A DNA stretch of 64,000 nucleotides. It comes from Streptomyces sp. NBC_00353 (GTDB lineage Bacteria; Actinomycetota; Actinomycetes; Streptomycetales; Streptomycetaceae). Numbering within the stretch: position 1 is the first letter of the stretch; every line of letters begins with the position of its first letter. The position numbers were made by a program, and so were the translations under genes. Below the pieces are notes generated by a model. The model did no database searches and was not told the DNA's origin. It saw nothing but the letters and a program-made list of their open reading frames with translations. The stretch covers positions 744,001-808,000 of the forward strand of contig NZ_CP107985.1 of NCBI RefSeq assembly GCF_036108815.1, in the 5' to 3' direction. This document shows, piece by piece, positions 21,233 through 31,466 of this stretch.

Positions 21233-22030
21233 GATGGGGAATCTCACCTTCCGCACTTGTTTTGATGCTCACCTACAAGACAGGGCGGCGCGGTGATCCG
21301 TGACAGCCGGATCAGCCTGACAGCCTCGATGTTTCATGTCGGTCCGGGATCTCCCTCCGACCGGTGGCCACCCTGGCCTGGACCCCGGTGGGGGTCTGGA
21401 GAAAGTGACGCCCCTCCTTCACCGAGGACCGGTCAAAAGGATCGCGAGCTCGAACCGCACTGCAGAAAAACGTGACAAAGGCTGATCGTCGGGGCCGGTC
21501 CGGCGCGGAAAGATGAACATGAGCTGACAGGACGCCCTGGCCGCTGCAGAAGGCCGGCGCCGCAGTACGGAAAAGCCGTACCAAGCGTTGCGGCGGACGC
21601 CCATCCCAGCCCTCCTGCGGAGGCGGGGCTCAGTGGTGCTGCGGCCGAGTTGCCGGTCAAGGGCATTCCCTTTCGGCTGCCACTGCGCACAGCTGACGGC
21701 GGAGCCGAACCGCTTTGGCAGCCGACTGAGCAGTTTCTGCTGTTTTTCACCGACCCACGCTCCGTGGCCGTCCGGCCGCGGCGGCGGCGGCGCGGCGGGC
21801 ATGCCCAGTTCCTCATAGCCCGACAGCGGTCTTGGTGACCGAGTTGGCATCAGTCACGGCTGCGGCCCTGTCACAGATCAGAGCACTGTCTGGTCCATGA
21901 CTCAAAAGGTACAAATCGGGACGGATTGATATCTCCACCTCGCCCGTCGATCCCGGTCGCCACAGTCGTCCGCGTGCCGGTTTCCTGCACCTCCATGCCC
22001 CTCCCCACCTACCCCGAGGTCAACAGTTCG
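21233..22030. other. Region without a recognisable gene
   Basis: About 800 bases. I see a small hairpin (GTACGG/CCGTAC, near 21557) and a GCGGCGGCG run near 21778, but no credible gene. The last 200 bases should contain the promoter of the SpoIIE-type gene. Confidence 0.4.
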
Positions 22031-24520
22031 ATGATCAGTAACGGTAACGTAACACTCAGCGATCAACTGAACACGTATGAGACCTCCGAGTCGGCGGTCG
22101 CGATGTTCGACGAGCATGGGACGGTGGTCGCATGGACGCGGGCCGCCGAGCAGCTCGTCGGGTACTCCGCGGGTGACGTGGTGGGCCGCTCTGCCTCACT
22201 TGTCCTGCCATTTTCCGAGGAAGCGCCGACGATATCGACATTCGTCGAGCAGTGTCGTGACCAGAACGGCTGGTCGGGCACGACGGCGGTGCGCCACCGG
22301 GACGGCCGCAAGCTCAACATCAACCTGCGGATTTCGATGTTGCGGGGGCAGGACGGAACAGTCCGGTGGCTCATCTCCGTGACCGACATCGGCACGCTCT
22401 CCGCAGAGGAAACGAACGGATCGGTGCGCGAGTCGCTGCTTACCCGCGCACCGATCGGCATCGTCGTTCGTGACCCGCAGCTGCGCTGCATCTGGGTGAA
22501 CGACACGATGGAGCGCCACGACGGCATCTCCCGTGACCTACGACTCGGACGGCGATTCACCGATGCGCGGCCCGATGCCAAGGCCGAAGCGGTCGAGGCA
22601 GTGATGCGGCAGGTACTCGACAGCGGCACCACCAAGGTCCACCAGTACCGGATGTGGCCGCCGACGAGTCCGCGCCGGGAGCACACCATGGCGGCTTCGT
22701 TCTTCTGCCTCCAGGACGCCGACGGACAAGCGCTGGGGGTGTGCACCATCAACGTCGATGTCACCGAGAGCCAGCGGGCGCTCGAGCGCCTCGCCATCCT
22801 CAGCGAAGCCAGTACGCGCCTTGGCAACACCCTGGACGTGATGCAGACCAGCCAGGAACTGGCCGACCTTGCCGTGCCCCTGCTCGCCGATTACGTCATC
22901 GTCGACCTGGAGCAGTCAGTCCCGTTCGGCGAGGGGTCCCCGGTCCGCATCGGCCCGATGAACGGGCGCCTCCCTGCGTTCCGACGTGCCGGTCTGGCCT
23001 CGATCCACGAAGGGGTCCCGGAATCCCCGTGGGTGCGCGGTGAGCCGGTCCCCGTGACGCCCAGCTCACCCGTCACCAGCGTCCTGCGCACCGGGAAGTC
23101 CCACCTGGAGGCGATCCTGGACACCGCTCCGGGCACGTGGATCGACGAGGACCCGGCACGAGCGCAGAAGATCCGTGAGAACAGCATGCACTCCCTGATG
23201 GTCGTACCCATCCGTGCGCGGCGGGCCCTGCTGGGCGTGGCGTTGTTCGTCCGCACCGAGGACCCGATGCCGTTCCAGGAGTTCGATCTGCTCCTCGCTG
23301 AAGAACTCGTCTCTCGCGCTGCGATGTCGATGGACAACGCTCGCCAGTACGCACGCGAACACACCGCGGCCCTCGCACTGCAACGCAACCTGCTCCCTCA
23401 CCGTTTGAAGGGCGGTACAGCGGTCGAGGCCGCCTCGCGCTACCTACCCGCCGACATGGACCACGGCGTCGGAGGCGACTGGTTCGACGTGATCCCACTG
23501 TCCGGCGCCCGAGTGGCCCTTGTCGTCGGCGATGTCGTCGGACACGGAATCAACGCCGCCGCGACCATGGGCAGGCTCCGCACCGCCGTCCACACGCTTG
23601 CCGACATGGAACTGCCCCCCGACGAACTGCTGTCCCACCTCGATGACACGGTCCAGCGAATGGCCGAGGAAGACGCCGACGCCCCCGCGGTGGTGGGTGC
23701 CACGTGCATCTATGCCGTCTACGACCCGGTGACCAGGAAGTGCACCATGGCACGGGCCGGGCACCCCCCGCCCGCGATCATCGACCCGCAGGGCCGGGTG
23801 ACCTTCCCCGACCTTCCCACCGGAGCCCCACTGGGCATCGGGCTGGGGGCCCCTTTCGAGGCCGTGGAGCTGGAACTGCCCGAGGGAAGTCTCCTCGCCC
23901 TGTACACCGACGGCCTGATCGAGACCCGCGACCACGACATCGATGTGGGAATGGAGCGCCTGGGCGCCGCCCTGGCACAACCCGGTCGCTCCCTCGAAGA
24001 CCTCTGCACCCTCGCGACGGAGACCGTCCCGGGGCAGGAACCGTGCGACGACGTCACCCTGCTCCTCGTCCGCACCCGTTCGATCAGCCCAGGTCAGGTC
24101 GCCTCCTGGACGCTGCCGAGTGACGAGACCGCGGTCCACAGCGCCCGGCACATGGCAGCCTGTCAGCTGGCTGAATGGGGCCTGGAAGGTCTCGAGGACG
24201 CCACGAAGCTGATCGTCAGCGAACTGGTCACCAACGCCGTCCGCCACAGCACCAGCCAGATCGGTCTGCGCCTGATCCACCACCAAGTCCTGACCTGCGA
24301 AGTGTTCGACACCAACGCCGACTCCCCGCAGTTGCGTCGGGCACGCACCACAGACGAGAACGGTCGCGGCCTCTTCCTCGTCGGTCAGCTGTCCCGCAGA
24401 TGGGGCGCCCGCTCGGTATCGGGCGGCAAGGTCGTCTGGGCCGAAGAAGACCTGGCTCCGGGCATGCCGAAGGTCCGTGCGTGTGAGGGTGCGGCTGTGG
24501 CCGGGGCCGGGGTCAGGTAA
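22031..24520 (+). CDS. PAS-PAS-GAF-SpoIIE phosphatase with HATPase domain
   Basis: About 829 aa, multidomain signalling protein. Two PAS domains (about 15-125 and 130-250; WTRAAEQLVGYSAGDVVGRS, then PIGIVVRDPQLRCIWVND) are followed by a GAF domain (about 260-450). A PP2C-type SpoIIE phosphatase domain covers about 465-690 (GGDWFDV, VGDVVGHG, ALYTDGLIE are metal-binding motifs). A C-terminal RsbW-type HATPase_c follows (N-box ELVTNAVRHS near 730, G-box NGRGLFL). In Streptomyces such proteins act on anti-sigma-factor antagonists. No partner is encoded nearby. The start is uncertain: ATG 22031, with upstream in-frame options at 21926 and 21993. Confidence 0.93.
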   Translation: MISNGNVTLSDQLNTYETSESAVAMFDEHGTVVAWTRAAEQLVGYSAGDVVGRSASLVLPFSEEAPTISTFVEQCRDQNGWSGTTAVRHRDGRKLNINLRISMLRGQDGTVRWLISVTDIGTLSAEETNGSVRESLLTRAPIGIVVRDPQLRCIWVNDTMERHDGISRDLRLGRRFTDARPDAKAEAVEAVMRQVLDSGTTKVHQYRMWPPTSPRREHTMAASFFCLQDADGQALGVCTINVDVTESQRALERLAILSEASTRLGNTLDVMQTSQELADLAVPLLADYVIVDLEQSVPFGEGSPVRIGPMNGRLPAFRRAGLASIHEGVPESPWVRGEPVPVTPSSPVTSVLRTGKSHLEAILDTAPGTWIDEDPARAQKIRENSMHSLMVVPIRARRALLGVALFVRTEDPMPFQEFDLLLAEELVSRAAMSMDNARQYAREHTAALALQRNLLPHRLKGGTAVEAASRYLPADMDHGVGGDWFDVIPLSGARVALVVGDVVGHGINAAATMGRLRTAVHTLADMELPPDELLSHLDDTVQRMAEEDADAPAVVGATCIYAVYDPVTRKCTMARAGHPPPAIIDPQGRVTFPDLPTGAPLGIGLGAPFEAVELELPEGSLLALYTDGLIETRDHDIDVGMERLGAALAQPGRSLEDLCTLATETVPGQEPCDDVTLLLVRTRSISPGQVASWTLPSDETAVHSARHMAACQLAEWGLEGLEDATKLIVSELVTNAVRHSTSQIGLRLIHHQVLTCEVFDTNADSPQLRRARTTDENGRGLFLVGQLSRRWGARSVSGGKVVWAEEDLAPGMPKVRACEGAAVAGAGVR

Positions 24521-24599
24521 GGCCCGCGGACGCGTTGTCGTCCCAGCCGTCCTCGCACTGCATGTAGCCGAGCATCTTTGCCGCGCATCCCAATGAGTG

Positions 24600-24870
24600 G
24601 TCGAGTCGTCGCGGGACGCCAGGCCACCTGCCGACGAACCAGGGGCGTGGCGGGCATTGGCAATGCCACCGCAGGCTGATCAACGGGATTCTGCTTCGGC
24701 AGCTGACCGGCCTGCCGTGGCGGGATCTGCCCCAGCTTTTCTGGAAGTGGAACACCGTTCACGACCTTCACCGCAGGTGGTCCGCGGACGGGACCAGAGA
24801 GAGGATCCTGCACGCTGTCCAGGCCGACGCCGATGCCGAGGGCCGAATCAACTGGAGCATGTTCAGCGGC
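24600..24870 (+). pseudogene. N-terminal fragment of an IS5-family transposase
   Basis: Reads HRRLINGILLRQLTGLPWRD then LFWKWNTVHDLHRRWSADGT and GRINWS, the conserved N-terminal part of IS5-family DDE transposases of actinomycetes. It has no start and stops matching the family after about 24865. The catalytic part is missing. Confidence 0.7.
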
Positions 24871-25116
24871 AGGCCAGCTCCAGTCCTCGCCCGGAACGGT
24901 GGCTTCATGGCGGCAATGCGCTGGGGGTCTGACCGGACAGTGACACGGCGGAGGGTCACGCCGTCGGGCAGGACGGGGTCTGCGGCAAGGTCTGTGGACT
25001 GTCAGCAAATGGAAGGCCCGAACGCAGAGGGCGCAGCGCCCGAGCCCACGCTCGCAGCCGCGCTCACCCTCGTGGCACGTCCTGGATATCACCTGCCCTG
25101 CCTGCAATGCGGTACC

Positions 25117-25587
25117 CGGAACGCGCGCTACGAGGAACTGCCCACCCAGTGCCCGCACTTCTCAAAGGCCAAAGGCCTCTTCGCCGAGCGCGCGGTGCAC
25201 GAGCGGTCCGCGAAGCTCAACGCGCTCCTCCGGGCCAGCTACTTCATCATCGGCATCCGCGCCGCCGGCCTGGCCACCGGACCGATGGCCGGATTCGACG
25301 CCGAAGGCATCGACAAGGAGTTCCTCAGCGACGGCGAGCACTCGGGTCTCGCCGTCGTCAAGATCGGCAGGCCGGGCGAGAACGCATGGTTCACACGCTC
25401 CCCACGTCTGACGTACGGGCAAGTGGTCACTACCGTCCGACCGAGGGGTGACGGCCGCCCGTTGGGCCGCCCTCCGTCAGTGGCTCCCGGTCGACCGGCG
25501 GATCAATGCCCGTTCAGATCGCCGTCCTCGTCGGGTAGCAAAGTGTTGAGCATGAGAGCGAATCTCTCTTATGAGTTGATCAACTGA
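25117..25587 (+). pseudogene. 3' relic of a malonic semialdehyde reductase/nitroreductase gene (RutE type)
   Basis: The segment ELPTQCPHFSKAKGLF, KLNALLRASYFIIGIRAAGL, GPMAGFDAEGIDKEF and RSPRLTYGQVVTT matches the C-terminal half of RutE-like nitroreductases (LPTQFP, GPMSGFD, FPRSPRL). The FMN-binding N-terminal half is absent, and the reading frame upstream encodes unrelated sequence. The normal C-terminus is replaced by read-through to 25587. It is a 5'-truncated remnant next to IS5 debris. Confidence 0.65.
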
Positions 25588-25636
25588 TCGGCGACCCCCT
25601 GAAGGCTTGCGATGTCGTGCATGGAAACCTGGCGGC

Positions 25637-26097
25637 ATGGATGCGTTCGCGGGCCGGCTCGACAGCGGATGGGAGTGGTGGCACGCCGCCATCGAGGAAG
25701 CGCAGGAAGGGCGCTGGGTCCGTGATGCCGTGGAACGACATGTGATGAAGGACATCAGGGCCGCCACCAACCCTCTCCATGGTGGACGGATGGCCCCGTT
25801 CACCGCGGGCTCGTGGCACATACGCATCGGGAGGATCGCGAACTGGGCCGGGGTGCTGCGGCTCGCCGCCCGGTCAGGCGGGTGGGTGCTCCAACCAGTC
25901 ACCGGACGCCGCCCGCCGCACCCTGCGGGCATGGCCGAGCTGCTGTCTGGCATCTACGCGGTCGGCGAGCAAGGAGAGATCTGGATGAAGCAGCTCCTGA
26001 AGGGCGAGCTGCCACAGAAGACGAGATCGCGAAGGCCGAAGGCTTCCTCACAGGGCCAGGGTCCATCGAGGACCTTGAGCTGTTCTTCTACGACTGA
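25637..26097 (+). pseudogene. Hypothetical gene with a single-base frameshift
   Basis: Reading from ATG 25637 gives MDAFAGRLDSGWEWWHAAIE and continues to KQLLKGELP near 26010. From there the adjacent frame continues sensibly as TEDEIAKAEGFLTGPGSIED and ends FYD at TGA 26097. Adding one C in the CTGCCACAG stretch joins both into a protein of about 153 residues. I do not recognise the family. The fused protein is acidic at its C-terminus and Trp-rich at its N-terminus. This is either a recent inactivating mutation or a sequencing error. Confidence 0.55.
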
Positions 26098-26099
26098 AA

Positions 26100-26440
26100 A
26101 GTCGCCTTTCCTCCGTCAGCACCGCGTCCAGATGAGGATGGCGGCGAGGTGGGGTGCGGCCCGGAAGGCAACGGCGAGCTTGTCTGTTTGCATGGACAGC
26201 CGCGCCACTGCTTTAGCCGGTTGATGCATCGCTCGACAGCGATGCGCTGCCTATGAGCGTCGGCATCGAAACCGGTCGGGCGGCCTCCTGCGTGGCCTCG
26301 CCGCACGCGATATCCACCTGGTCGACGGGCTACGGAATGACCGCACGGATGCCCCGTCGGCGGACATGTCCGCGGATCGCGCGAGGAGTACGCGCGATCC
26401 GCCAGGACCGCCTCCGATCGACGGCATGGTCACGGAGACC
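26100..26440 (-). pseudogene. C-terminal fragment of an IS5-family transposase
   Basis: On the minus strand the segment GGRPTGFDADAHRQRIAVER followed by CINRLKQWRG is the conserved IS5 C-terminus (GGRPxxFDxxxYxxRNxVERCxxxLKQWRG). Upstream pieces in other frames (ADMSADGASVR, then RAVIPQPVDQ) are the preceding strand region with indels. There is no intact frame. Confidence 0.65.
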
Positions 26441-26521
26441 CACATCACAAAGCCCTTGGCGTCACACTTTGCCGGGCTCCCCGGTCACTGTTGTGTATCT
26501 GCAACTGGGTGAGGAGATCCC

Positions 26522-26995
26522 ATGGAATCGCGTCTCAACTACTACAGCAGTCCCCTCGCGGCCAAGGTGCTGAAGCACCTCGTCTCGGCCAGCAAAGTGT
26601 TGGCGGACTCGGCGCTGCCGGACACCATTCAGCATCTGGTGGAGATCCGGGCCAGCCAGGTCAACGGCTGCGGCTTCTGCACCGACATGCACACCAAGGA
26701 GGCCGCCCACGCCGGGGAGACCTCGGTGCGGCTCAACCTCATCGCCGCCTGGCGCGAGGCGACGGTCTTCACAGAGGCCGAGCGCGCCGCGCTGGAGCTG
26801 ACCGAGCAGGGCACCCGGATCGCCGACGCGGCCGGTGGGGTCACCGACGAGGCCTGGGCGAACGCCGCAAAGCACTTCGATGAGGAGCAGCTCGTCGCGC
26901 TGATGTCTCTCGTGGCCATCATCAACAGCTACAACCGCATCAACATCATCAACCAGCAGCCGGCAGGCAGCTACCAGGTCGGCCAGTTCGGCTGA
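26522..26995 (+). CDS. AhpD-like carboxymuconolactone decarboxylase family protein
   Basis: A 157-aa all-helical protein. ATG 26522 follows GAGGAG at 6 bases. The CMD active-site motif is intact: CGFCTDMHT (CxxC plus His) at about residues 52-60, preceded by the usual LVEIRASQVNG. The family includes AhpD, which reduces the AhpC/peroxidase system through this dithiol. The C-terminal WANAAKHFDEEQLVALMSLV segment is typical. It is monocistronic with a hairpin downstream. A role in peroxide or organic-radical detoxification is inference from the family. Confidence 0.92.
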   Translation: MESRLNYYSSPLAAKVLKHLVSASKVLADSALPDTIQHLVEIRASQVNGCGFCTDMHTKEAAHAGETSVRLNLIAAWREATVFTEAERAALELTEQGTRIADAAGGVTDEAWANAAKHFDEEQLVALMSLVAIINSYNRINIINQQPAGSYQVGQFG

Positions 26996-27011
26996 GCCAG
27001 GGCGTACGGTT

Positions 27012-27036
27012 CGGCCGGACGAATATGGTCCGGCCG
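27012..27036 (+). terminator. Hairpin terminator after the AhpD-like gene
   Basis: CGGCCGGAC (27012-27020) pairs perfectly with GTCCGGCCG (27028-27036), 7-base loop, 17 bases after the stop. Confidence 0.65.
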
Positions 27037-27495
27037 GACGCGTACGGTCCGTCTCCGCTTGCCCTTGACCTCTGGTGAGGAGGCGGATATCGAACAGCCC
27101 AAATGGTGAATGGGGGGGTTCTACTCCGCACCCAACTTCGGTGAGGAGCAACACGGCGTCCCTACAAATTATGATTCGTGGTTCTTTTCAGTTGGTCCGT
27201 CAAGTCCGTGATCATTAAGACCAACACCCCCTTCTTCGGCCGCGCAACGACGAGTCCGCTACTTCTGCTTCTGGGCTGGCGGGCAGTGGTCCTCCATTGG
27301 TGCTCTGTTCAGCGCGGGACACATGACGTCGACGGTCTGGTCCGGTTGCTGATGCAGTGGCCTGCTGGTCGTGCATGAAGGTAGTGCCTCCCGCACAGCT
27401 CATGCGTCTCGAATCCATGCGAGCAACAGGAGGCCATGTATCGCAGTCTTTCGCGCTGCAGCCTGCCGAGTGCAACTCAGTTGCCCCGCCGTGTG
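27037..27495. other. Region without a recognisable gene
   Basis: About 460 bases, partly lower in GC than its surroundings near 27160-27240. No family match was seen in any frame. Confidence 0.4.
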
Positions 27496-27665
27496 ATTGT
27501 CTCGCGCCCGTGCAAAGTAACGCGGCCGACCGTCCGCAACGCGTTCTGCGTTACCCCTCGGACGTGACGGACGCCGAATGGGCCGAGGTCCGAGCCTTGC
27601 TGCCGATACCAGGTCGGCTGGACGGAAGGAACGGGCAGCCGGAGGGCTACCGCCATCGTCAGCGA
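27496..27665 (+). pseudogene. N-terminal fragment of an IS5-family transposase
   Basis: The segment RYPSDVTDAEWAEVRALLPI followed by PEGYRHRQ is the conserved beginning of a second IS5-type transposase group. The match stops abruptly at about 27665. Another 500 bases up to 28164 hold nothing I recognise. Confidence 0.65.
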
Positions 27666-28164
27666 GCTGCACTCAGGTCCCTCTTCGCATGTCCGTGGGG
27701 ACGGTGGTGCACCACGCGGTACACCACCGACGACCCGCCGCGCGGCACGGTTGCACCGGGGGTGAGTTGTGCACCGAAACGGACCGCGTCTCAGCGCCGC
27801 CAGGACGTTAGGAGCTCAGCAGCCCCTGTCAGGTTCCGGGCGGGCGCCGGGGGCCTCGAACGGCGGACGCCTGCGTCTCATCACCCGGCACCTCCGGCCG
27901 ACATACGCCTCGCGTCTGTTCGACGCCCGGGCCCTCCGGCGCATCGGAGCAGCAGTTGCAGAACATCGCCGCCAAGAAACTGCTGAAACCGTTTGAAATT
28001 GGCTCTGACCGCGATTACGTGATGGGCGAAAGCGCGGGGACCGCCAGAACGGGCGGTGATTCCAGTAGCTCAAGGAGCCGCCTGCGGCCTGCGGCGAGCG
28101 CCCTGGCCACAGCGCAACAACTCAGCGGGGCTTCAGTGCAACTCACGGATGTCGCACACACGGC

Positions 28165-28194
28165 GAAGGCCCGCACCCAACGGTACGGGCCTTC
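28165..28194. terminator. Hairpin, possible terminator
   Basis: GAAGGCCCG (28165-28173) pairs perfectly with CGGGCCTTC (28186-28194), 12-base loop. It lies about 70 bases beyond the stop of the leftward cupin gene and probably ends it. Confidence 0.55.
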
Positions 28195-28263
28195 ATGCTC
28201 CTGGTGCTCGTCGACGTTGTCAGCAGGCCGGGGTCGTGAGGAGGGCCGGAATACTGGTGGTCA

Positions 28264-28674
28264 TCATGACTGGGTAACCCGTCGGTGTCGTCGTTCGGCC
28301 AGCTCCTCCGCGCTGACCACGGTCAGAACCGGGGTACCCGGCGGCGCGAACATGGTTACCACCAGCTGCGACTGCGCGTCCGAAAGGTTGTTGGCGCCCC
28401 GGTAGTGGATCACGTCGCCCCCGGGCTCGAACAGGGCGTCACCGGCCCTGAGCACCCGGGGCGGCTGCCCCTCCAGCTCGAAGAGAATCTCACCCTGGGT
28501 CACGTAGCCGAAGAGCGGCCCGGGGTGCCGGTGCGGCGGCGCGCCGGGGTCACCGGGCGGCAGGGTAATCCGGATGGTTCTGGCCTCGGCGCCAGCCGGG
28601 ATCCGGGCCGCCGCCTCCGGCAGGGTCGTGATCACCTCGACGCCCGGGGGCAGGTGTGCATGCTCAGCGCTCAT
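28264..28674 (-). CDS. Cupin-domain protein
   Basis: A 136-aa single-domain cupin. ATG 28674 follows GGAG at 6 bases. Cupin motif 1 is PPHRHPGPLFGYVTQGEI (His-x-His ligands and the later Glu), and motif 2 is PGGDVIHY. The metal ligands look complete apart from the usual variation. The function of such stand-alone cupins is not predictable from sequence. It lies just downstream of a truncated TetR-family gene on the same strand, which may once have controlled it. Confidence 0.85.
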   Translation of the reverse strand: MSAEHAHLPPGVEVITTLPEAAARIPAGAEARTIRITLPPGDPGAPPHRHPGPLFGYVTQGEILFELEGQPPRVLRAGDALFEPGGDVIHYRGANNLSDAQSQLVVTMFAPPGTPVLTVVSAEELAERRHRRVTQS

Positions 28675-29170
28675 ACATTTCTCCAAACAGGGACTGAGAC
28701 TGTCCACAGCAAGGACAGGACGACCTCCCCGTTTGTGACAGCCCTATGCGGCGAACCCGCCCAGGACCGCGCCGTAGCGAGGGGAGCAGCACTTCGATGT
28801 CCTGCCCCATCCTCAAAACGACGACAGTGGTGCCGCCTGCTGCTGCCGGGCCGGAATGGACCGTCGGAAAGAGAGCGAGCACCACACACATCGCTTCGTC
28901 CATCTCTCCGACCGGGTCGGCACTCTCCCTCCGGAACCACCGGCGGGACACGTGGTTGTGCACCGTGATCACCACGGCCGCCATGAGCTCAGCCCTGAGC
29001 GACGTCGACTGAGCCGAGTCGCCCATCCAATCCGCGGTGAAATCGCGGAACAGTCGCTGGAAGCGAGCCACGCTGGCGATCTCGCGGTCGCGAAGGGCCG
29101 CCACCTTGCTGGTGAGCGCGTACCTCCGGCGTGCGAGGGCTGCGGTAATGGCTTCCTGGGCGGCGGAGAG
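28664..29170 (-). pseudogene. 5'-truncated TetR-family regulator
   Basis: The open frame reads LARRRYALTSKVAALRDREI, then LFRDFTADWMGDSAQSTSLR and ADPVGEMDEAMCVVLALFPT. These are the effector-binding half of a TetR-type regulator of a common Streptomyces group. The DNA-binding helix-turn-helix half is missing: an in-frame TAG at about 29172 and unrelated sequence precede it. After ALFPT the frame continues into random residues to 28664, overlapping the cupin start. It cannot bind DNA as it stands. Confidence 0.55.
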
Positions 29171-29451
29171 CTACAGCTTGAGTAGCTCTCCCGGACGAGG
29201 AGGCACTGGAGGCCGCGCAACAGGTCGGACGGACGCTTGACTCCAGGTCGCCCCGGACCGCTCAGGGGAGCGCCCTGGCGAGGGGTAACGCAACGCGGCA
29301 AACCCGGCCACGCCTTCACTCGTGGTGAAGGCGGCGCTCTGTGCATGGTGCCGTCGGCATGGTTGCAGCACACATCGGTTGAGGGGAGACTTCTAACGAG
29401 TCCATTTTCTCCCATTTGCGCTTTAAACGGGTGAGAGAGGCGGCGCTGGTC

Positions 29452-31011
29452 GTGGCATCCGTAACCGAGTTCGACTACCTGGTCGTCGGAGCCGGATCTG
29501 CTGGATGCGTGGTCGCTGCGCGTCTGTCAGAGGACAGTGACGCGCGGGTGTTGCTGCTGGAGGCAGGCGGAAGCCAGCCTCTGGAAGCCATGGCGATTCC
29601 GCCCGCCTGGCCAACCCTGCTGGGGTCATCGGCGGATTGGGCAGATGAAACGGTGCCGCAGACCACAGCCGGCCTCAGAGTGCCGTGGCCCCGTGGTCGC
29701 GGCCTGGGTGGATCGTCGTCGATCAACGCGATGAACTTCCTGCGTGGTCACCACACCAGCTACGACAGCTGGAACGAGGCCGGTGTGGAGGGCTGGGGCT
29801 ACGACGATCTTCTCCCGTACTTCAAGCGGAGCGAGGATCTCACGGGTGTCGCGGGCCGTAACGCCACGGTACGTGGGCTGGACGGACCGTTGAGGGTGGG
29901 CCCCGCTGTCGAACGTCATCCGGTGGCCCGGGCATTTCTGGCGGCAACGCTGGAGGCCGGGTATACCGAGGCGGAGGATCTCTCCGGTGGACTTCAGGAG
30001 GGGTTCGGCTGGACTGATTTGAGCATTGCCGACGGCACGCGGCAGGACGGCGTCACGGCCTACCTCGGGCCGGCGATGGACCGTCCCAACCTTCACGTTG
30101 TGACCGACGCCCTCGTGTACCGGGTGGCGCTGGACGGCGACCGTTGCACGGGCGTGGAGTACAGCACGGAGGGCGACAGCGTGACCGTGCGGTGCTCCGG
30201 AGAAGTCGTTCTGTGCGCCGGAGCGGTGGGGTCACCCCAGCTGTTGATGCTGTCCGGCATTGGGCCGCAGGACCACCTCAGCCAGGTCGGCATCACCACC
30301 GCGGTGCACCTGCCCGGCGTCGGCGCCAACCTTCAAGATCATGCGATCTCCGGCATCGTGTATCAGTCCGCGCGCCCCGTCCCCGCCACAGTGAACAACC
30401 ACGGCGAGATGCAGGGCCTGATCCGCAGCAGCGCACGGACCACTGGTCCTGACCTGCAGCTCACGATTGTGGATGTCCCCCTGCGGGAGGACAGCTTACC
30501 CGGTCCCGACATCGGGCGGGGGTACACAATCATGGTCGCCCTCATGACCCCCTTCAGCCACGGCACGACACGCCTCGCGGGCCCCACACCGGGTGCGTCC
30601 CCGATCATCGACCCCCGCTACTACAGCGACGACCGGGATATCGATCGCATGATCCATGGCCTGCGGGTGGCCCGCGAGATCGGAAGCGCTCCCGCACTCG
30701 CCCACTGGCGGGGGAATGAGGCTCTCCCGGGCCCGGACGTCCACGATGACGAAGGACTGCGCGCCTACCTCTTCAGGAATCTCCGCTCCTACAGCCACTA
30801 CGCCGGCACATGCCGGATCGGTGTCGATGAGACGGCTGTGGTTGACCCTGCCCTGCGTGTACGCGGTGTGAGCGGACTGCGTGTGGCGGACGCCTCGGTA
30901 ATGCCCTCCGTCATCTCCGCCAACACCAACGCCACTGTCTATGCGATCGCCGAACGAGCAGCAGAGCTCATGCGCACCACCCACCGATCTGGAACCCGTG
31001 GTTCACCGTGA
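29452..31011 (+). CDS. GMC-family FAD-dependent oxidoreductase
   Basis: About 519 aa. The FAD-binding GAGSAG is at about residue 13 (VVGAGSAGCVVAARL). GMC signature 1 is RGRGLGGSSSINAMNFLRG, and signature 2 is GAVGSPQLLMLSGIGP. The catalytic region is YSHYAGTCRIG followed by NTNATVYAIAER, holding the conserved His and Asn. Related enzymes are choline, alcohol and glucose dehydrogenases/oxidases; the substrate is not predictable. I prefer the GTG at 29452; a GTG at 29431 and earlier codons are in frame. No signal peptide. It is not clearly in an operon. Confidence 0.9.
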   Translation: MASVTEFDYLVVGAGSAGCVVAARLSEDSDARVLLLEAGGSQPLEAMAIPPAWPTLLGSSADWADETVPQTTAGLRVPWPRGRGLGGSSSINAMNFLRGHHTSYDSWNEAGVEGWGYDDLLPYFKRSEDLTGVAGRNATVRGLDGPLRVGPAVERHPVARAFLAATLEAGYTEAEDLSGGLQEGFGWTDLSIADGTRQDGVTAYLGPAMDRPNLHVVTDALVYRVALDGDRCTGVEYSTEGDSVTVRCSGEVVLCAGAVGSPQLLMLSGIGPQDHLSQVGITTAVHLPGVGANLQDHAISGIVYQSARPVPATVNNHGEMQGLIRSSARTTGPDLQLTIVDVPLREDSLPGPDIGRGYTIMVALMTPFSHGTTRLAGPTPGASPIIDPRYYSDDRDIDRMIHGLRVAREIGSAPALAHWRGNEALPGPDVHDDEGLRAYLFRNLRSYSHYAGTCRIGVDETAVVDPALRVRGVSGLRVADASVMPSVISANTNATVYAIAERAAELMRTTHRSGTRGSP

Positions 31012-31169
31012 CTCCCCGCCCTGTCGGGCACGCACCAGGCGCGCTGCCTTCGGGTCCGTAGCTCCAGCGGTATCGGTCGGTGACGGTCATAGCGGTCGCG
31101 TCGCGGCCCTGGAAGGACGCCACCGGACCGGGGCAGTTGCTGAGGTCTCGGTACGACAGTGCTGTACGC

Positions 31170-31466
31170 CTACGGCAACTCGGTGGTCCTGCCGCTCCGG
31201 CGAGGACTCCCCCGATGGATCACCCAGAGGCTGACCAGAACCAAAGCCGCTCTGCCAATTGGCCAGCCCACCGACCCTCCGTCGCGGTAGTCCCTGATGC
31301 CGCCTGCAAGAAGGAGGGCGGACGGGATCAGCCCTGCCCAGTCGAGAGCTCTGCTCAATCTCGCGGCAGTCGAAGACTCGTTCACAGCGTGATCCTGACA
31401 GGCACTTGCGCCCTCCACCAGATACGAGCGCACTGCAGGCGCAGTCTCATTGTGGAGGTGCACCAT
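31170..31466 (-). CDS. Small membrane protein, function unknown
   Basis: A 98-aa protein from ATG 31466 with GGAG 6 bases upstream. The first 45 residues are polar (MVHLHNETAPAVRSYLVEGA). Two hydrophobic segments follow (LDWAGLIPSALLLAGGI and RAALVLVSLWVIHRG) separated by RDYRDGGSVGWPIG. The C-terminus is basic. I know no family. The good ribosome binding site is the main support. Confidence 0.5.
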   Translation of the reverse strand: MVHLHNETAPAVRSYLVEGASACQDHAVNESSTAARLSRALDWAGLIPSALLLAGGIRDYRDGGSVGWPIGRAALVLVSLWVIHRGSPRRSGRTTELP

